64,000 nt of DNA from Rosa chinensis (lineage: Eukaryota; Streptophyta; Magnoliopsida; Rosales; Rosaceae), in the NCBI RefSeq assembly GCF_002994745.2, contig NC_037093.1, forward strand, positions 21,339,555 through 21,403,554, given 5' to 3'. Positions within the stretch are counted from its first letter, which is position 1, and every line of letters starts with the position of its first letter. Both the position numbers and the translations under genes were made by a program. The notes beneath the pieces were generated by a model, which made no database searches, had not been told where the DNA came from, and saw only the letters and a program-made list of their open reading frames with translations. Below, in pieces: positions 1-11,803 of the stretch.

Positions 1-1592
1 AGAACTGAGATGGGTATTAATTCCACTGCAGAACTGGACATCCAAGCCAAAGATTCCTTCAAACTAGAACTCTCTATCTCCACTGATGGAAAATTCGCCG
101 TTAAGAGCACAAGATTTTTGAGACCAAGCAATGGTGGATAGAAGGCCCTTCGGAAATTTTCTGGAAAGATGAGAGCCTATTTGGAAATGCACAATTAATA
201 AATTAAAAAGGGACAATCACTATTACAAGGAATAGTTGCACAGAAAACTTGGAATACAGATATACATCAGATTAAACATGCACATCCTCACAGCAAATTT
301 GCAAAATAGCAAAGGTTATTCGAAAGGCAACTCATGCATAGATGCAGATATGCAAAATCTGCAAACACATCTATCAGATATAAGTAACAAATATACAAAC
401 TGATATTTTACTTAAAAGACCAACTAAGCGCATATGAATAGATGTATACCTTGAAATCACAAATAGAGAGGGTTATATTTTTGGAGCAACCAAATGATTC
501 GAGAAAGTCTCTCAAAGTAGAAAAATGTTTCCATGGCCCGTTGAAGGTGGAAAACTGTTTGTCCTCGATTATGATGCGGGCCATTAGTAAATGTGGAGCT
601 GACAAACAAACTCTAGACTTTATATAGCCCTGAAAATCAAAATGACCCAGACTTGGAGTATTGATTCTGGCCTTCAAAGTATCATGGCATCCAAATACAC
701 CCAAGTATTTCAAGTGTTGAGCACGGATTTTGACATAACTCAGCTTAAAAGATTTGTTCAACACCATACCCAGAAACAGAGAAAGTTTTGAAACACATGT
801 GAAAGATTCAAGATTCATAGCTTCATCAACTTGAATATGCTTGGCATAGCAATTCTCAACTTCCAATGTTTTGAGACTAGAACTCGAAACATGAAGCAGC
901 GGGGGGTCAAAAGAGCATGAAGTTAATGACAAATGCTCAACTGAAGTGCACCCCAAAATTAAGTAGAAGAGAGCCTGGCCACTCACTTGCACGGTTTTAA
1001 GGGACTAAGTTTTCAAAGAGGGAAACATAGGCTCAGGTCCAACACTGTCAATGTCCTTTATCCTCAGGTGCTCCAAATTTAGAATAGTCACAGATTTTGC
1101 ATTAATAATGGCCGTCCGGGGTAAGCAATAGTAGGTTTCAACCTCCTGATGTTTACTTCTAAGGCTGATATCTAAGTCCTTGACATTTCTCTCAAATGAA
1201 TTACTCAATAACTTTCCTATGATAGCATCTTCATCTGCATCTAGATATCTCATCGAAAGCCTGAATTTATCCAAGGGAGGTTGCTGGTTGTCCTTCTGAC
1301 GGAATTCCAAATACCTTGCCAAGATGTTGAGGAACTTTACATGTTTGTAGTTGTTGTCGTCATCATTATCATCATGTGGCTGATTGCGCTCGTCAAAATC
1401 TAATATGCGGAGCGCAGACCATACACCTTCCCATTGCTTGGAAAGACAACTCATGCGAATGGCAGGTTTGGTAGGAAGTCGTAAGATGATTTGGTGCATA
1501 ATAAGGTCAGGTAAGTGAGGCAGTAAAGTGCTATTAGCCATGACATTTTCGTTATGATCTTCCTTGGCTTTGTCTTGCTCTGAGCTATTCAT
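1..1592 (-). pseudogene. F-box/LRR (FBD-type) gene, copy 1, with one in-frame stop; 3' end outside window
   Basis: This is a substrate-receptor type F-box protein of SCF ubiquitin ligases by family. The chosen start is ATG at 1590-1592. The F-box runs from LPHLPDLIMHQIILRLP through SKQWEGVWSA, followed by an acidic Asp-rich loop and an LRR region (LEHLRIKDI, VEHLSLTSCSF). Exon 1 ends at a CAAG|GTATAC donor at 450 and exon 2 starts at an ATAG acceptor at 176, reading ALIFPENFRRAFYPPL out of the window edge in the same phase. A TAG at 1005-1007 interrupts the LRR region; copy 2 has TTG (Leu) at the same place and the frame is open on both sides. It is either a recent pseudogene or gives a truncated F-box protein of about 195 residues. 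Family call is firm; the function of this copy is not known. Confidence 0.8.
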
Positions 1593-2303
1593 TCCTGCAA
1601 TTTGGCTTGCAATGTCCTTCTTTTGTTTTTCTGGAAACCAATTATAGAATAGGAACTTATTATCTAAAAGTGCCAGAATTGAGTACAAAATCCGGTTTAG
1701 AAAAGAGCTGAAATCAGTTATAGCCTATAAAAACAGTTTCAGATGGTCTAGACAAAAACAAAACAATTATATGAAGAAGCTGCTACCATCAAACCAATAC
1801 AAATACAAGTTCAAAACAGACTCTTTTCCGCTTTTTAATATCTATCCTAGTGCAGTGTACAATTCTTGAATTCAGTACCACAAAGTAACCATTTCCATCA
1901 AAGAAAAAATTCTAATATCTATTGCAAGAGGAATTCTTAGTCTCACAAATCACCGAGTCGCTTTCGGCATTATGATATAGCACAAGAAGAAACAGTCTTC
2001 CTTTAAATTAACCCATTTAATACTCTCTACAGTCTATATTGCTGAATGCTGACCCAGTTAAACATACCCATTCAAACAAAATGACACAGAAAATGAGGCT
2101 TGCAAGTTACAGCTACAGTCACAAATCACAAGATTATAAACCACCAGAGTCAAAATCACACCCACGGAAACCCTAGCTATGTCCAGAAAGCCAATCCCAC
2201 AGTCCCAAAATAAAAATTGAACACACAAATTGAACGGCAACGTGAACATAAGAATGAATGGCAGCCAATTTGAACAGAAAATCGAACAAAAAATGCAGAA
2301 AAA
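1593..2303 (-). other. 5'UTR intron of F-box copy 1, part nearest the CDS
   Basis: No coding potential. The stretch aligns by eye with 37000-37650 (copy 2) and 43140-43640 (copy 3), sharing words such as GAAAATGAGGCT and ATCACAAGATTAT. It is therefore 5' leader or intron sequence of the F-box family, cut at 2304 by the MULE-like element and resuming at 9659. Confidence 0.6.
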
Positions 2304-2690
2304 GGGTTTTTTACTTCAATAGTGTCTGAACTCTTTGAGGACTTTTGAAATGATACTTGAACTTTCAAAGTTATTAATGTGATACCTGGACTCATTTTTT
2401 CGTATCAATGTCGTACCTACGGTCGATTTCCGTCACAGAACCATTAACTATAACCACGCGTCCAGCCCGTGAGGCACTTAATGAGGTTAAAAGACTAATT
2501 TACCCTCAAAAGTATATACGTCAACAATGTCTGAACTCTTCGAGGACTTTTGAAATAATACCTGAACTTTCAAAGTTATCAATGTGATACCTGAACTCAT
2601 TTTTTCGTATCAACGTCGTACCTGCGGTCGATTTCCATCACAGAACGGTCAACTATGACCACATGCCCAGTACGTGAGGCACAAAATAAG

Positions 2691-3493
2691 GGTAAAAATG
2701 ACCTTTCCCACTTCCTTCAGTTCTTCACGTGTCCCGTCGTACCTTAAGTTCTTCTTCTCCATTTCTATTTCCTTTTTCATCTGCAAAATGCAATTAGATG
2801 GGATGATGACATTTCCTAGCAAAATGCAAAACCTAAAGCAAAACTTGAATCCAATTCTCTAATGGATGGACACCGCCAGGGACTCCATCTCGTCGGAGTT
2901 CTCCAAGCACAACTTGCTCGACGACTTTGCTTCTCTAAATTTATTGCAGGCCGGAGCGACATAGACGGTTTCACGACTCTTGGCCTCCAGATCTGAGACT
3001 TGAAATTTACCTGAGATTTCAGCCAGAGGGATCAGAGAGAGAGAGAGACAGAATATGGCCGGCGACAATCCAGACCTTCTTGTGCAGCTTGCCAGAGATA
3101 TGACGGAGGCGGGCCACACAGTCGTGGCACTCGGCTTCCTCACCGCAACTAACATCACAGCATAAGTTCATGAATTTCAAAAATAGTATGTGTCTTTGTA
3201 ATTGAATCAAAATCTGCAAAAGTGAAGGAGACTGAGAGTCTCTCTCTTTCTCTCTCTGCAACTCTCTTTCTCTCTCTCAACAGCGGCGAAAAGGCGAAGG
3301 ATGGTGATGATGGGAGAAAACCCAAAACTGATTTTTCCGCGACTACATGTCTGTGTATAACTATATCTATCTGTATATGATTTATCGAACAATGGGGCAG
3401 TGATCATTTCACTGATTCCAGCTTCTAATAAATTTGTCCAAAAAAGAACCGGCTTTTGGTTATTTGCGGCTGTAATATCAGTACTTAGTGGGA
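2691..3493. other. Interior of the MULE-like element, left side; possible captured genic sequence
   Basis: This block is more GC-rich and gene-like than the surrounding AT-rich DNA. Short plus-strand frames are open at about 2863-2965 (contains SSEFSKHNLLDDF) and about 3055-3165 (contains LLVQLARDMTEAGHTVV). They end quickly and I recognise no family. A captured gene fragment is possible but unproven. Confidence 0.3.
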
Positions 3494-3755
3494 GCATCTG
3501 TCACGCCCCTGATTTTACACACATGAAAATCGATATATATATAATCCCATAATTATACATGCGTGAATGTTCAGTCATCAATACAAATACCTGGAACATC
3601 TTTCCTTTATAACAAGTACATAATGATGCCCTGAAACCATCCGAGTAAATATGCACTCGCTCCATAGAGTCATATATTACACAAATTTACGAATTAAGTT
3701 GCCATCACAAAATAAAGCGTAAATGCTCCTCAGAGCTTACTACATAGCGGAAGTC

Positions 3756-6394
3756 ATAACTGTAACGTCTCGTATCTTAATTTACCCGTTTACTAGTCAT
3801 TTGGACTGTAAATGACAACTATTTTCACTTTTGCTATCGTTTCGGTACTTTTAGTGGCCCTAAAAGTTGACTTTTTGTTCGGGTCACAATTTGAGAAAAT
3901 TTCCTTCATGAAAGTTGTAGAGGACGTTAAACCGAGTGAGTGCATATGTGGTACGTAAAAATCGGAGTTCGTATGTGAAAGTTATAAGTGAAAAGGTGAA
4001 TTTACTGTTCATGGTAACTCTCTATATATAAGGAAACTTACCGAGGTAAGATCCCATTTCAGAACTTACCCTGACCCTTTCTCTCCCCTCTCCCTCTTCC
4101 CCACGTCGCCCTCCCTTTTTCTTTTTCCGATTTCTTCACCGTCCGGCGTCCGATTGATGTGATTCCAGTTGTCCTTGGATCGTCTCTTCCTCCTCTATAC
4201 GATGGTATCAGTGGGTATCGGTGATTTGGCCGGAAAACCCCGAATTTATGCAATCATTGTTACTGTAGCAATTTGCTTCTCCGGTGAAATTCTCCAGTTT
4301 TCGGCTATCTCCGATGGGAAAATTGGTTCTATTAGGAGCGCCTCGAGTCACTGATCATCTTCTCTCAAGACTTCTAGCTGCAATTTCCACGTTTGGAAGG
4401 TGAATTTGAAGGATTTCCAAATTGGTGGGTTTGGAGATTTCCGGGTTTGTGTTCATCGGCAAAATTGGAGCACTTCAAGGTATTTTCTCACTTGGTCACA
4501 GTTATGAAAAATGCTTAGAATGTTGAGATGATTATGTGGTTGAAATTTGGTGGCCGGATGAGGAGTTGGCCGGCGCATGAACAGTGCCATGCGTGAACAG
4601 TGCGGTGCGTGAACAGTGGTAGCGTTTAAACAGTAATTTAAATTCTATTTTTTTAGCTAGTTAAATCCTATAAATTGTGTAGAGCTTGTATGTGAAGTTT
4701 GGTAATTTTTTGAGAAATTTGGAATTAATTATGAATTTTTGAAGTTTAGGGTTTCGATTATCGAATTACGAGAATCCGACCATCGGATATCTCTCGGTTC
4801 TGCCTTGGAACCTTTAAATTAACGAATTGGTATTAGTGGTATAATTTGGGCTGAATCCGAAGAGAATGGGAGATGTAATGGTGAGGAATTGATTTTAGGA
4901 ATCGTATTAAATTGTTGAATAATTATTCACGGAGTATAATTGTGTACAAGATGAAGTACCGAGCTATTGCTTGATGACGGAACTCGAATGCGTAATCGTC
5001 GGAATAGTACTGTGAGTGGACTTTTGTTTTTAAATAATGATGCATGCATTTATTTCTTAAATTAATGCTCTAGTTATTAATCATATTACATTTTGAGCAA
5101 ATGAATTGAGTTTCGGAATTTGATTTCGGTTTATCTCGTGGTTTTACTTTCAACAATGAGTTTCAAAGGTTGGTTATGATTTATAATATTATTTGACAAA
5201 TTACTTATTTCCGAGGTAATTTTCCGGAATTAAGTATATTTCTAATCGCCGATTTAAGTTCCTGGAAGATTTTCGAGATGAGTTTCGATGGAGTTGGATT
5301 TCTCATTTATTTATTGACCTTCCGTTTTGGCATTGGGAATGCCTAATTAATGATTTTGGATTTGGTTTGTTTCTTGAAGATTTTGAGAGATTTTTGGAAA
5401 TGGGATTTGCTTATACTAATTTCCGGTTTTGGTTACGGATTTGAGAATATTTTGGCGTGCGGGGTCACGTCATTGGAATATATGTTTTTCTTGTGAGAGA
5501 TTGGGGAAGTCTTTCAGATTTTATGGATTTTGAATGTTTTCCTCACCATACTCGGGTCATTCGATTAGTTCTCCTCCTCACTTACTTTGTGTTTGTGAGT
5601 GGTAGTCGAGGTGATTTATTCTCCTCCTCACGTGAGTGGTAGTCGAGGTTATTAGTTCTCCTCCTCACACAATCTATGTGTGAGTGGCAGTTGAGGGTAG
5701 GTAGAGCCTAAGGGGCTCCTTTACCCGTATGGTGACATCTCTTCCCCATATCCTTTTATTTGTTACTTGACTAGCGGGGCTAGTACGATTCTTTTAGCCA
5801 GCGGGGACTGGTATGTTTTTACGAGATTTCGAGTTTTAAAGACATACGTTTTATAATTGTTGCATGCATCGAAGTTTTACGAATTTAAATTCGTGGGGAA
5901 GTAATACAATCCCTTTTCCTTTAATTTATTTATTTAATCGTTTATTTTGTCCACTCACTCTAACATGTTTTTCAATTACTTTCCCCTGGGCCCTTCGGTT
6001 TCAAATGCCCAGTTTGCAGGCGAAATTAGTGAGGTCGGGCGTACATTGGAGTTGAGGCATAGTCAACCACATGGCTTCCGCATTTTTATTTGATTTAGGT
6101 TTTCCTTGATTACCCTTGCTGTTAGAATTGCTCTGATTACTTGAGGAAATTAAGGTTATTTAAGTTGTGATTTGTGTTATGTGATTTTTGGTTGATGTTG
6201 TAATTTGGAGAGCAGGGTGGCTCCAGGAGAATAAGGATGGATGATTTAGAAGTATAAATGTTTTCCTACAGGTTTTGGGTAGCCTACTTTTAGGGGAAGT
6301 TCCGCCAAATTTTTGGTAGAATTTCTTCTAAGGTGGGCCCCGCAGGGCCACTTCGGATTTCGAGATGAAATCCGGGGCGGGTCCTGTTAATAAC
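3756..6394 (+). mobile_element. Solo LTR (inner) nested in the outer LTR, opposite orientation
   Basis: It starts TGTAACGTCTCG at 3761 and ends GGGTCCTGTTA at 6389, with exact 5-bp duplication ATAAC at 3756-3760 and 6390-6394. Length is about 2.63 kb with no gag-pol. It shares the U3 block with the outer LTR (CATGAAAGTTGTAGAG near 3909, CGGAGTTCGTATG near 3963) and has a TATA box at about 4024-4030. A short repetitive stretch (GTGAGTGGTAGTCGAGGT and variants) lies at 5560-5700. Small open frames inside are not convincing genes. Confidence 0.75.
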
Positions 6395-6894
6395 AATGGC
6401 AAAGCCAACAAAATTTGCTTCCTACCCGTTCAGCTGCCTGTAGCTACCTCAGCTTCAGCCACGATTTTCTTGACCTGCAGGATTAACCCCTACACCAAAA
6501 GAATGGTGCACCGGGTTTCCACACAACAAAACCCGGTAAGCTTATGAAAGCTCGTATGAGTAACTCATGAACATCAATCAACAACTCACATCAATCTACT
6601 TAAGGAAACATGCAGCCATGATTCCTTCTAACATTCCATATCCTTTCCAAAGAAAGGACAGCATGAGTCACCACTATGACCATGCTCCGTTTGCTAACTT
6701 AACCATCAAGTAGCAATTCAAGTCTCATCTAGACAATTAAAGAAGAATACCATCGGAACTCTCCTTTAAACTACGTACCTATGAGTCTCAAGCAACCTCG
6801 ACCGTTACTCTCATAAGTTATCATGGCAGATAAACTAGAACTCTATTGAAACCGTAATCACTCGTCCGACTACGGACGTGATTACCTATTTCTT

Positions 6895-7235
6895 GCCTTG
6901 GTCACCATCTGCGACCTGTCACCATCTGTGACATGTGGTTTCAGACCCCGTCTGGTCTCAAAATCAACATTTAGGTCACCATCTGTGCTCTATCACCATC
7001 TGTGCTCTACCACCATCTGTGACACATGATCTTCAGACCCCGTCTGGTCATGAAATCAACGTCAAGGTCACCGTCTGCAACCTGTCACCATCTGTGATCT
7101 GTCACCATCTGTGATATGAAATCTTCTTTGACCCTATATGGTCTTAAAGCTAAACGTTAAATAAGTCGCAACCGACCTAAAAACGTTACAACATCTAGCT
7201 TCGGCTTTCCTAACCCCTGCTCACCATCTGTGACC
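6895..7235. repeat. Degenerate tandem array of CACCATCTGTGA-type words in the outer LTR
   Basis: The words CACCATCTGTGA(C/T) and CAGACCCCGTCTGGTC recur many times across about 340 bp with variable spacing. The second word is an interrupted palindrome. The array belongs to the outer solo LTR and is not coding. Confidence 0.7.
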
Positions 7236-8875
7236 CTTGGTACAAGGACCAATACATTTAAAATGAGTCACGCTTAACTCAAAAATGTAACATCAAGCTC
7301 AATACTTTTCAAACAATAGAAAACATCTTTTTCCACAATATTGTTTCCTGAAAAGTCACATTCAACAATAATATGAACATCATCATGCATATTATTATTC
7401 ATCACAATCATCCGCAATGATATATATATTTCACGTAAAAATATATATACATAGACATTCGCTCAGGAATGCCTACTAATACCAACTATAGTTTGCAGTT
7501 AAATAATTAACGCCGAAACAATAATGGTAATTCTGTTCTTAAAGAACCTTGCGAGATTACTCACCTCGAACTCCTGCTGCGTCTTCAACAAAACACAAAG
7601 CCGCCAATTCACAAATAATCGTCCACTGTACTTCGTCAAGTACCTATTCACATACGTTTCCAATTTAGTGACGATTTACGTTTGATTTAAGTTCGAAACC
7701 CCCTGTTTTGAACTAAAACCCCCAAAGTGGCGCCAATCGAGGCAAAACCACATCCGAGACCTCCTAAAGTCTTCGGAATACATCCACGATCGATGTGACC
7801 AAACCACAAGTCGATCGGACGCTCGAATCCACACGGATCGAATAAATCGATCGGTATGAAACTGTAAAAATCATAACAATTTCATACGAACTCCAAAATT
7901 TGCATATTATATATCGAAACGCTCGTATCAACGACTAGAACATATATAATACTACAAACAGTCCCATACATGGCCGGAACACCGCCGGAACGCTGCCACA
8001 GGCGGTGGCGCACCGCCACCGGCCAAAACTCAATATTTCACAAAGCTCCCAACATCAAAAAGCTTCATCTAAGCATGCTTGTGAACTTTGATAACTGGAT
8101 CGAAGTCAGAAAACAAGCTTAAGGGATCGAAAACTACCTCACAAGCTTTGGATTATTGCTCAAACTGAGTTGAACCGATTTCCACGTAAATCGATCAAAA
8201 CAAACACCATAGATCGATCAGGAAGCCTATTCTGAACTCAACCAAGGAAGCATGAAGCCGTGAAGTCGCCGGAGTTGTGTTTTCCGGCCGGGTCCGAAAA
8301 CACTAACTGAACAGCCTTGCAGCACCTCACACGGTGGATCTCGTCGCTAGAGAACACCACAGGGATGACCGGACGGAGGAGGCGAACCTGTCTGGAAAGT
8401 TTCGTCGCCGGAGACAGCCGCAGTCCGCCGGAAAAGTCGGGTCGGGTCAGACAGAAATCTTCGATACCGAAGGTATCGACCGAGAGAGAAGAGAGAGAGA
8501 GAAAAAAGTTTCCAGAAAAGGAAATGAGGAAAAATGAAAATAATTTATGATTTCCCCTATTTATACTAAAACGAAAACTTCTTCCGATAGCCATAACTTT
8601 CTCATACGAACTCCGATTGACGCGTTCCGCATGTCCACAAACTCGTATCGACGCGCTCTACAACTTTCGTGAAGGAAGTTTTCCGAGAATCTCAACATAT
8701 AAAAAGTCAAACTTCACACGACCCCCTAAACTGTGAAATTCGAATAATTATACGCACAAAAACTATTCCACTTCACATACAACCTACGAATAAAGCACAA
8801 TAACAAATATTCGTACAACTGGTCCATTATTAAATACCAAATTTAAATAACAGAAAACCAGGTCATCACAGCATC

Positions 8876-9249
8876 TACACCGGCGAGGCAATGGGCGGCG
8901 GTCGGGGTAGGTGAGGAACAATCTGAGGGTTTTACGGCGGTGGAGGTGGATAACGGGGCTGGCGGATGGGCTGCGCATAGGGCTTCAGGCGACGACAGGG
9001 CATTAAGTGGCGAGGAGCTTGAATTTTTGCAAGGTAGCCATATCAAGCTAGCTGAGTTCAATGTGGTTGTAGTCAGGTAGTGCTTGGAAAGGGTTGGGTG
9101 GTTGAGAGAGAAGGTGAGATCTGATTTGCAGCCATGGCTTCCAATTGGAGGGGACAAATCAGAGGGAAGAAGACGTCGAAAAAGAAAAACAAGAAAGAAA
9201 GAAAGCAAAAAAAAAAAATACTTTTGAGGGTAAAATAGTCTTTTAACCT
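8876..9249. other. Interior of the MULE-like element, right side
   Basis: GC-rich sequence between the outer LTR and the right TIR. A minus-strand frame of 146 codons is open across it but is rich in Ser, Pro and Ala, overlaps the TIR, and matches no family I recognise. I call no gene. Confidence 0.3.
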
Positions 9250-9658
9250 CATTAAGTGCCACACGTGCTGGGCACGTGGTCATAGTTAATGGTTCTGTGA
9301 TGGAAATCGACCGCAGGTACGACGGTGATACGAAAAAATGAGTCTAGGTATCACATTAATAACTTTGAAAGTTCAGGTATCATTTCAAAAGTCCTCAAAG
9401 AGTTTAGACACTGTTGAAGTAAAAAATTCCGTGAAGAACTAAAGGAAGTGGGAAAGGTCATTTTTACTCTTATTTGTGCCTCACGTGTGGGGTATGTGGT
9501 CATAGTTAACGATTCTGTGACGGAAATTGACCGCAGGTACGACGTTGATACGAAAAAATGAGTTCAGGTATCACATTGATAACTTTGAAAGTTCAGGTAT
9601 CATTTCAAAAGTACTCGAACAGTTCAGACACTGTTGAAGTAAAAAACCCACAGAAAAA

Positions 9659-9790
9659 TAAGAGGGGGGGGGGGAGAGAGAGAGAGAGAGAGAGAAGGGG
9701 AAGAGCTCACCTGGTTAGAGAGAAAGTCCAGGGGTAGAGAAAGAGAGTGGACTGGAAATGAGGGAGAAGAGGAACCGGGGTTTCTAATTT
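9659..9790 (-). other. 5'UTR exon and donor of F-box copy 1, displaced by the MULE-like element
   Basis: On the minus strand the sequence reads ...CTCTCTAACCAG|GTGAGCTCTTCCCC, with donor at about 9711-9712. The matching place in copy 3 reads GGACTCAAAG|GTGAGCGCC near 43670. So the first non-coding exon of copy 1 lies here, about 8 kb from its coding exon. A short G run and a (GA)n run at 9666-9697 lie in the intron start. Confidence 0.55.
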
Positions 9791-9890
9791 TTTTTTTGGA
9801 ACAATAGGGGTTGCGAAACTAAATTTTCAGACCAAAAGAAAACGCGTAACTAAATTTAGGGGAATTAATAAGCAGAGCAAATTTCCCTTT

Positions 9891-10110
9891 TGTTTTAAGG
9901 AATCAGAAATTGAGAGAAATTCGCTATGTGTGTACTCATTGATAATAGGGGCCTCTTTATATAGAGGATTACAATGCATAGAATCTCAATCATACAAGGA
10001 AAGTAATTGTACATTGAATAAGAATCTAGATCCTTCTAATTTAACCATATTACAACTAGGTCAAGTAACCTAGAGTTTGGGCCAAACACATATTAGTGTT
10101 TACTTGAACA
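9891..10110 (-). repeat. 3' LTR of copia 1
   Basis: 220-bp LTR beginning TGTTTTAAGG in plus orientation and ending TACTTGAACA. It matches 24496-24737 along its full length apart from the 22-bp indel. Confidence 0.92.
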
Positions 10111-10302
10111 CTCCCCCTTGTGTTGCCCAAACACGGTGCTTCTCTCGTTGCCTCGTTAAAAACCTTGCCGAGTAACAAAAACTCAGTGGGACAAAAATAA
10201 CCTCGGTCGAAGGGGAAAAAGAGCACAACACACCCTTCACGTTTCGAGGTGAACATGTAGACATCTCTCCCTGATGTCTGCGTCTCCCTCTGATGACTAC
10301 GA

Positions 10303-10578
10303 TCATGGGAGTTCAGATAATTTCCGCAAGCCAATTCTTGCCACATGTTTCTCGAATGTGGATTTGGACAATGACTTAGTAAACAAGTCTGCCTCATTGT
10401 CCTCAGATCGAACCTGGTTCACTTTGATCTTGAGGAGCTTCTGTTGTTGCTGATTGTAGAAGAATTTGGGCGATATATGCTTGGTGTTGTCGCCTTTGAT
10501 GTAGCCTTGCTTCATTTGTTCAATGCAAGCAGCATTATCCTCATAAATGCTTGTTGGTTCATCTGTGGTAAACTTCAA
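10303..10578 (-). pseudogene. Copia 1 RNase H, C-terminal part
   Basis: The minus-strand translation ends the copia polyprotein: SIYEDNAACIEQMKQGY, GDNTKHISPKFF and LFTKSLSKSTFEKHV are the standard RNase H tail motifs. The upstream half of the domain lies at 18799-19025, on the other side of the insert. The two halves meet exactly at the 9-bp duplicated site AAACTTCAA. The roughly 190 bp from here to the 3' LTR are non-coding. Confidence 0.9.
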
Positions 10579-10977
10579 GGGTTAATGCTCATACACCCCA
10601 AATCCGTGAGAATACTTCTCATACACCCCAATGTCTTATTTTTGTTCCTCCTTACACAAGCTTTTCTCCCTTTCTTTCCTACCTACCCATCTTGTCAAAA
10701 TTCCTACGATCAATACCCTTTCTTTCGTTCTCTTGCAACTTTTCTTTGCTGTCTTTGTTTGTCAGAGTCTGCATATGCATAATAATAGTTTGTTGTTGTC
10801 TCTTTCGTTTAGTTTTGCTATCTATTTCATTGTTTATATAACAAAAGTTTTAGAAACGTGGTGGGCCCATCAAAGTTTTATTTTGAATATATATGCAGAA
10901 GTTAACAGTCATCCTCTGACTCAAAGGTAAAACAGTGCGTATTACTATTCATAATTTCGATTGTAGACAGACTTGAG

Positions 10978-11202
10978 TTGATTGCTATTTGCAAAAATAC
11001 TAGCAAAGAATTGCAAAAGGAAAGAGAAAAATTGATAAAATTGAAAGCCTATAGAGATAGTCTTAATAGAGAATCTCCCGACTACTGGGAAATCATTTAT
11101 GGACTTCAAACTAGAATCTATAAAGTAGAGCAAGAGATCGATAATCTCTTATATGTTCTGGAAGAGGAACAAAAACCTCTTGATTATTTGAGCATTGGTT
11201 AG
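10978..11202 (+). CDS. Pararetroviral short ORF upstream of the primer site (74 aa)
   Basis: A 74-residue, highly charged, predicted coiled-coil frame (heptad-like LQTRIYKVEQEIDNLL) ends 13 bases before the primer-binding site. Some caulimovirids have a small ORF in this position, but I cannot assign a function. The start is uncertain because the upstream viral leader is cut off. Confidence 0.4.
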   Translation: MIAICKNTSKELQKEREKLIKLKAYRDSLNRESPDYWEIIYGLQTRIYKVEQEIDNLLYVLEEEQKPLDYLSIG

Positions 11203-11215
11203 ATCCACAAATCAC

Positions 11216-11227
11216 TGGTATCAGAGC
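11216..11227 (+). promoter_or_regulatory. Pararetroviral primer-binding site (tRNA-Met)
   Basis: TGGTATCAGAGC is the standard complement of the 3' end of plant initiator tRNA-Met, used by Caulimoviridae to prime minus-strand DNA. It lies between two short viral frames and conventionally marks position 1 of the circular map. Confidence 0.85.
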
Positions 11228-11260
11228 TTGTAAAATAGCTCAAAGGAGAACCCCTCCTAA

Positions 11261-11803
11261 ATGGGGACAATGTCAGAATTGTTATTAGAGAAAATAAATT
11301 CTCTATTAAATTCCTCTGATGAGAAATATCAGAGGCTGTTACTAGAATTATCTAGATGTCAAACTCATCTAGAAAAATTACCTGCTATAATCCACCAATT
11401 GGAAAGATTGGAAACAAACTGGATTATATCAAGGAACTTCCAAAAACGGAAGAAGAAAAGCTGACAGTCGTCAGTAGAAAAATCAATGAACAGTAAAAAA
11501 ACGCTGGATTCTATGAAAAATATACTGAAGGACAAGAAAGTGCCTACAGTAAAAGCAAAGAAAGCTAATGGGTTCAAACCATTAGAGAAACCAGATTCAA
11601 ATCTTGTTCCAAACATGATTTTTCTGGAACCATCTACTAGTCAGACTAGTATCCGGTATGAAAACCCAGAAAAAAGAGATATCAAGATGTTAAGCATCTT
11701 TGGAAAAAAGAAAGGAGTACAGCTCCTAAATGCTAAAGAGTTCGAATTCAACGAAATCGAACAAGAGGTAAAAAAACTCCTCAATTCCAAAATTAGATTT
11801 TAA
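11261..11803 (+). pseudogene. Pararetroviral small protein region, coiled-coil, frameshifted
   Basis: Two frames, 11261-11464 and 11486-11803, follow the primer site. The first is a coiled-coil candidate (LLLELSRCQTHLEKLPAIIH) and changes frame near 11440. The second is Lys-rich and runs toward the movement protein. Neither matches a family I can name. Whether they were separate genes or the N-terminus of a polyprotein cannot be told from this copy. Confidence 0.45.

Larger units (their letters stand above)
3494..8875 (-). mobile_element. Solo LTR of a long-LTR retrotransposon (outer), with a second LTR nested in it
   Basis: Read on the minus strand the element starts TGTGATGACC and ends GGGGCGTGACA. 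It spans 3499-8870 with an exact 5-bp duplication GCATC at 3494-3498 and 8871-8875. Removing the nested LTR leaves about 2.74 kb with no gag-pol, so it looks like a solo LTR. The U3 part has a TATA-like ATAAATAGGG near 8565 (minus sense) and, upstream, a conserved stretch including GAAAGTTGTAGAG and CGGAGTTCGTATG. Long LTRs of this type are typical of Ty3-gypsy families, but the lineage cannot be set without internal sequence. Confidence 0.75.
2304..9649. mobile_element. MULE-like non-autonomous element, about 7.3 kb including nested LTRs
   Basis: The ends are inverted repeats: GGGTTTTTTACTTCAATAGT at the left and its near-complement ending AAGTAAAAAACCC at the right. Flanks are GCAGAAAAA (2295-2303) and ACAGAAAAA (9650-9658), a 9-bp duplication with one mismatch, as expected for Mutator-like elements. 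Each TIR is itself duplicated: units at about 2304-2490 and 2520-2690 on the left, 9250-9415 and 9480-9649 on the right. I see no transposase. It sits in the 5'UTR intron of F-box copy 1. The nested elements at 3499-8870 account for most of its length; the rest is about 2.0 kb. Confidence 0.65.

Noticed and set aside
8238..8594. 118-codon minus-strand and 77/67-codon plus-strand frames
   Set aside because: They overlap one another inside the outer solo LTR, near its TATA-like box, and match nothing. They are LTR leader sequence.
11216..11227. LTR retrotransposon primer site, suggesting an LTR element instead of a virus
   Set aside because: No LTR flanks it, no integrase is present, and movement and coat protein motifs identify Caulimoviridae.
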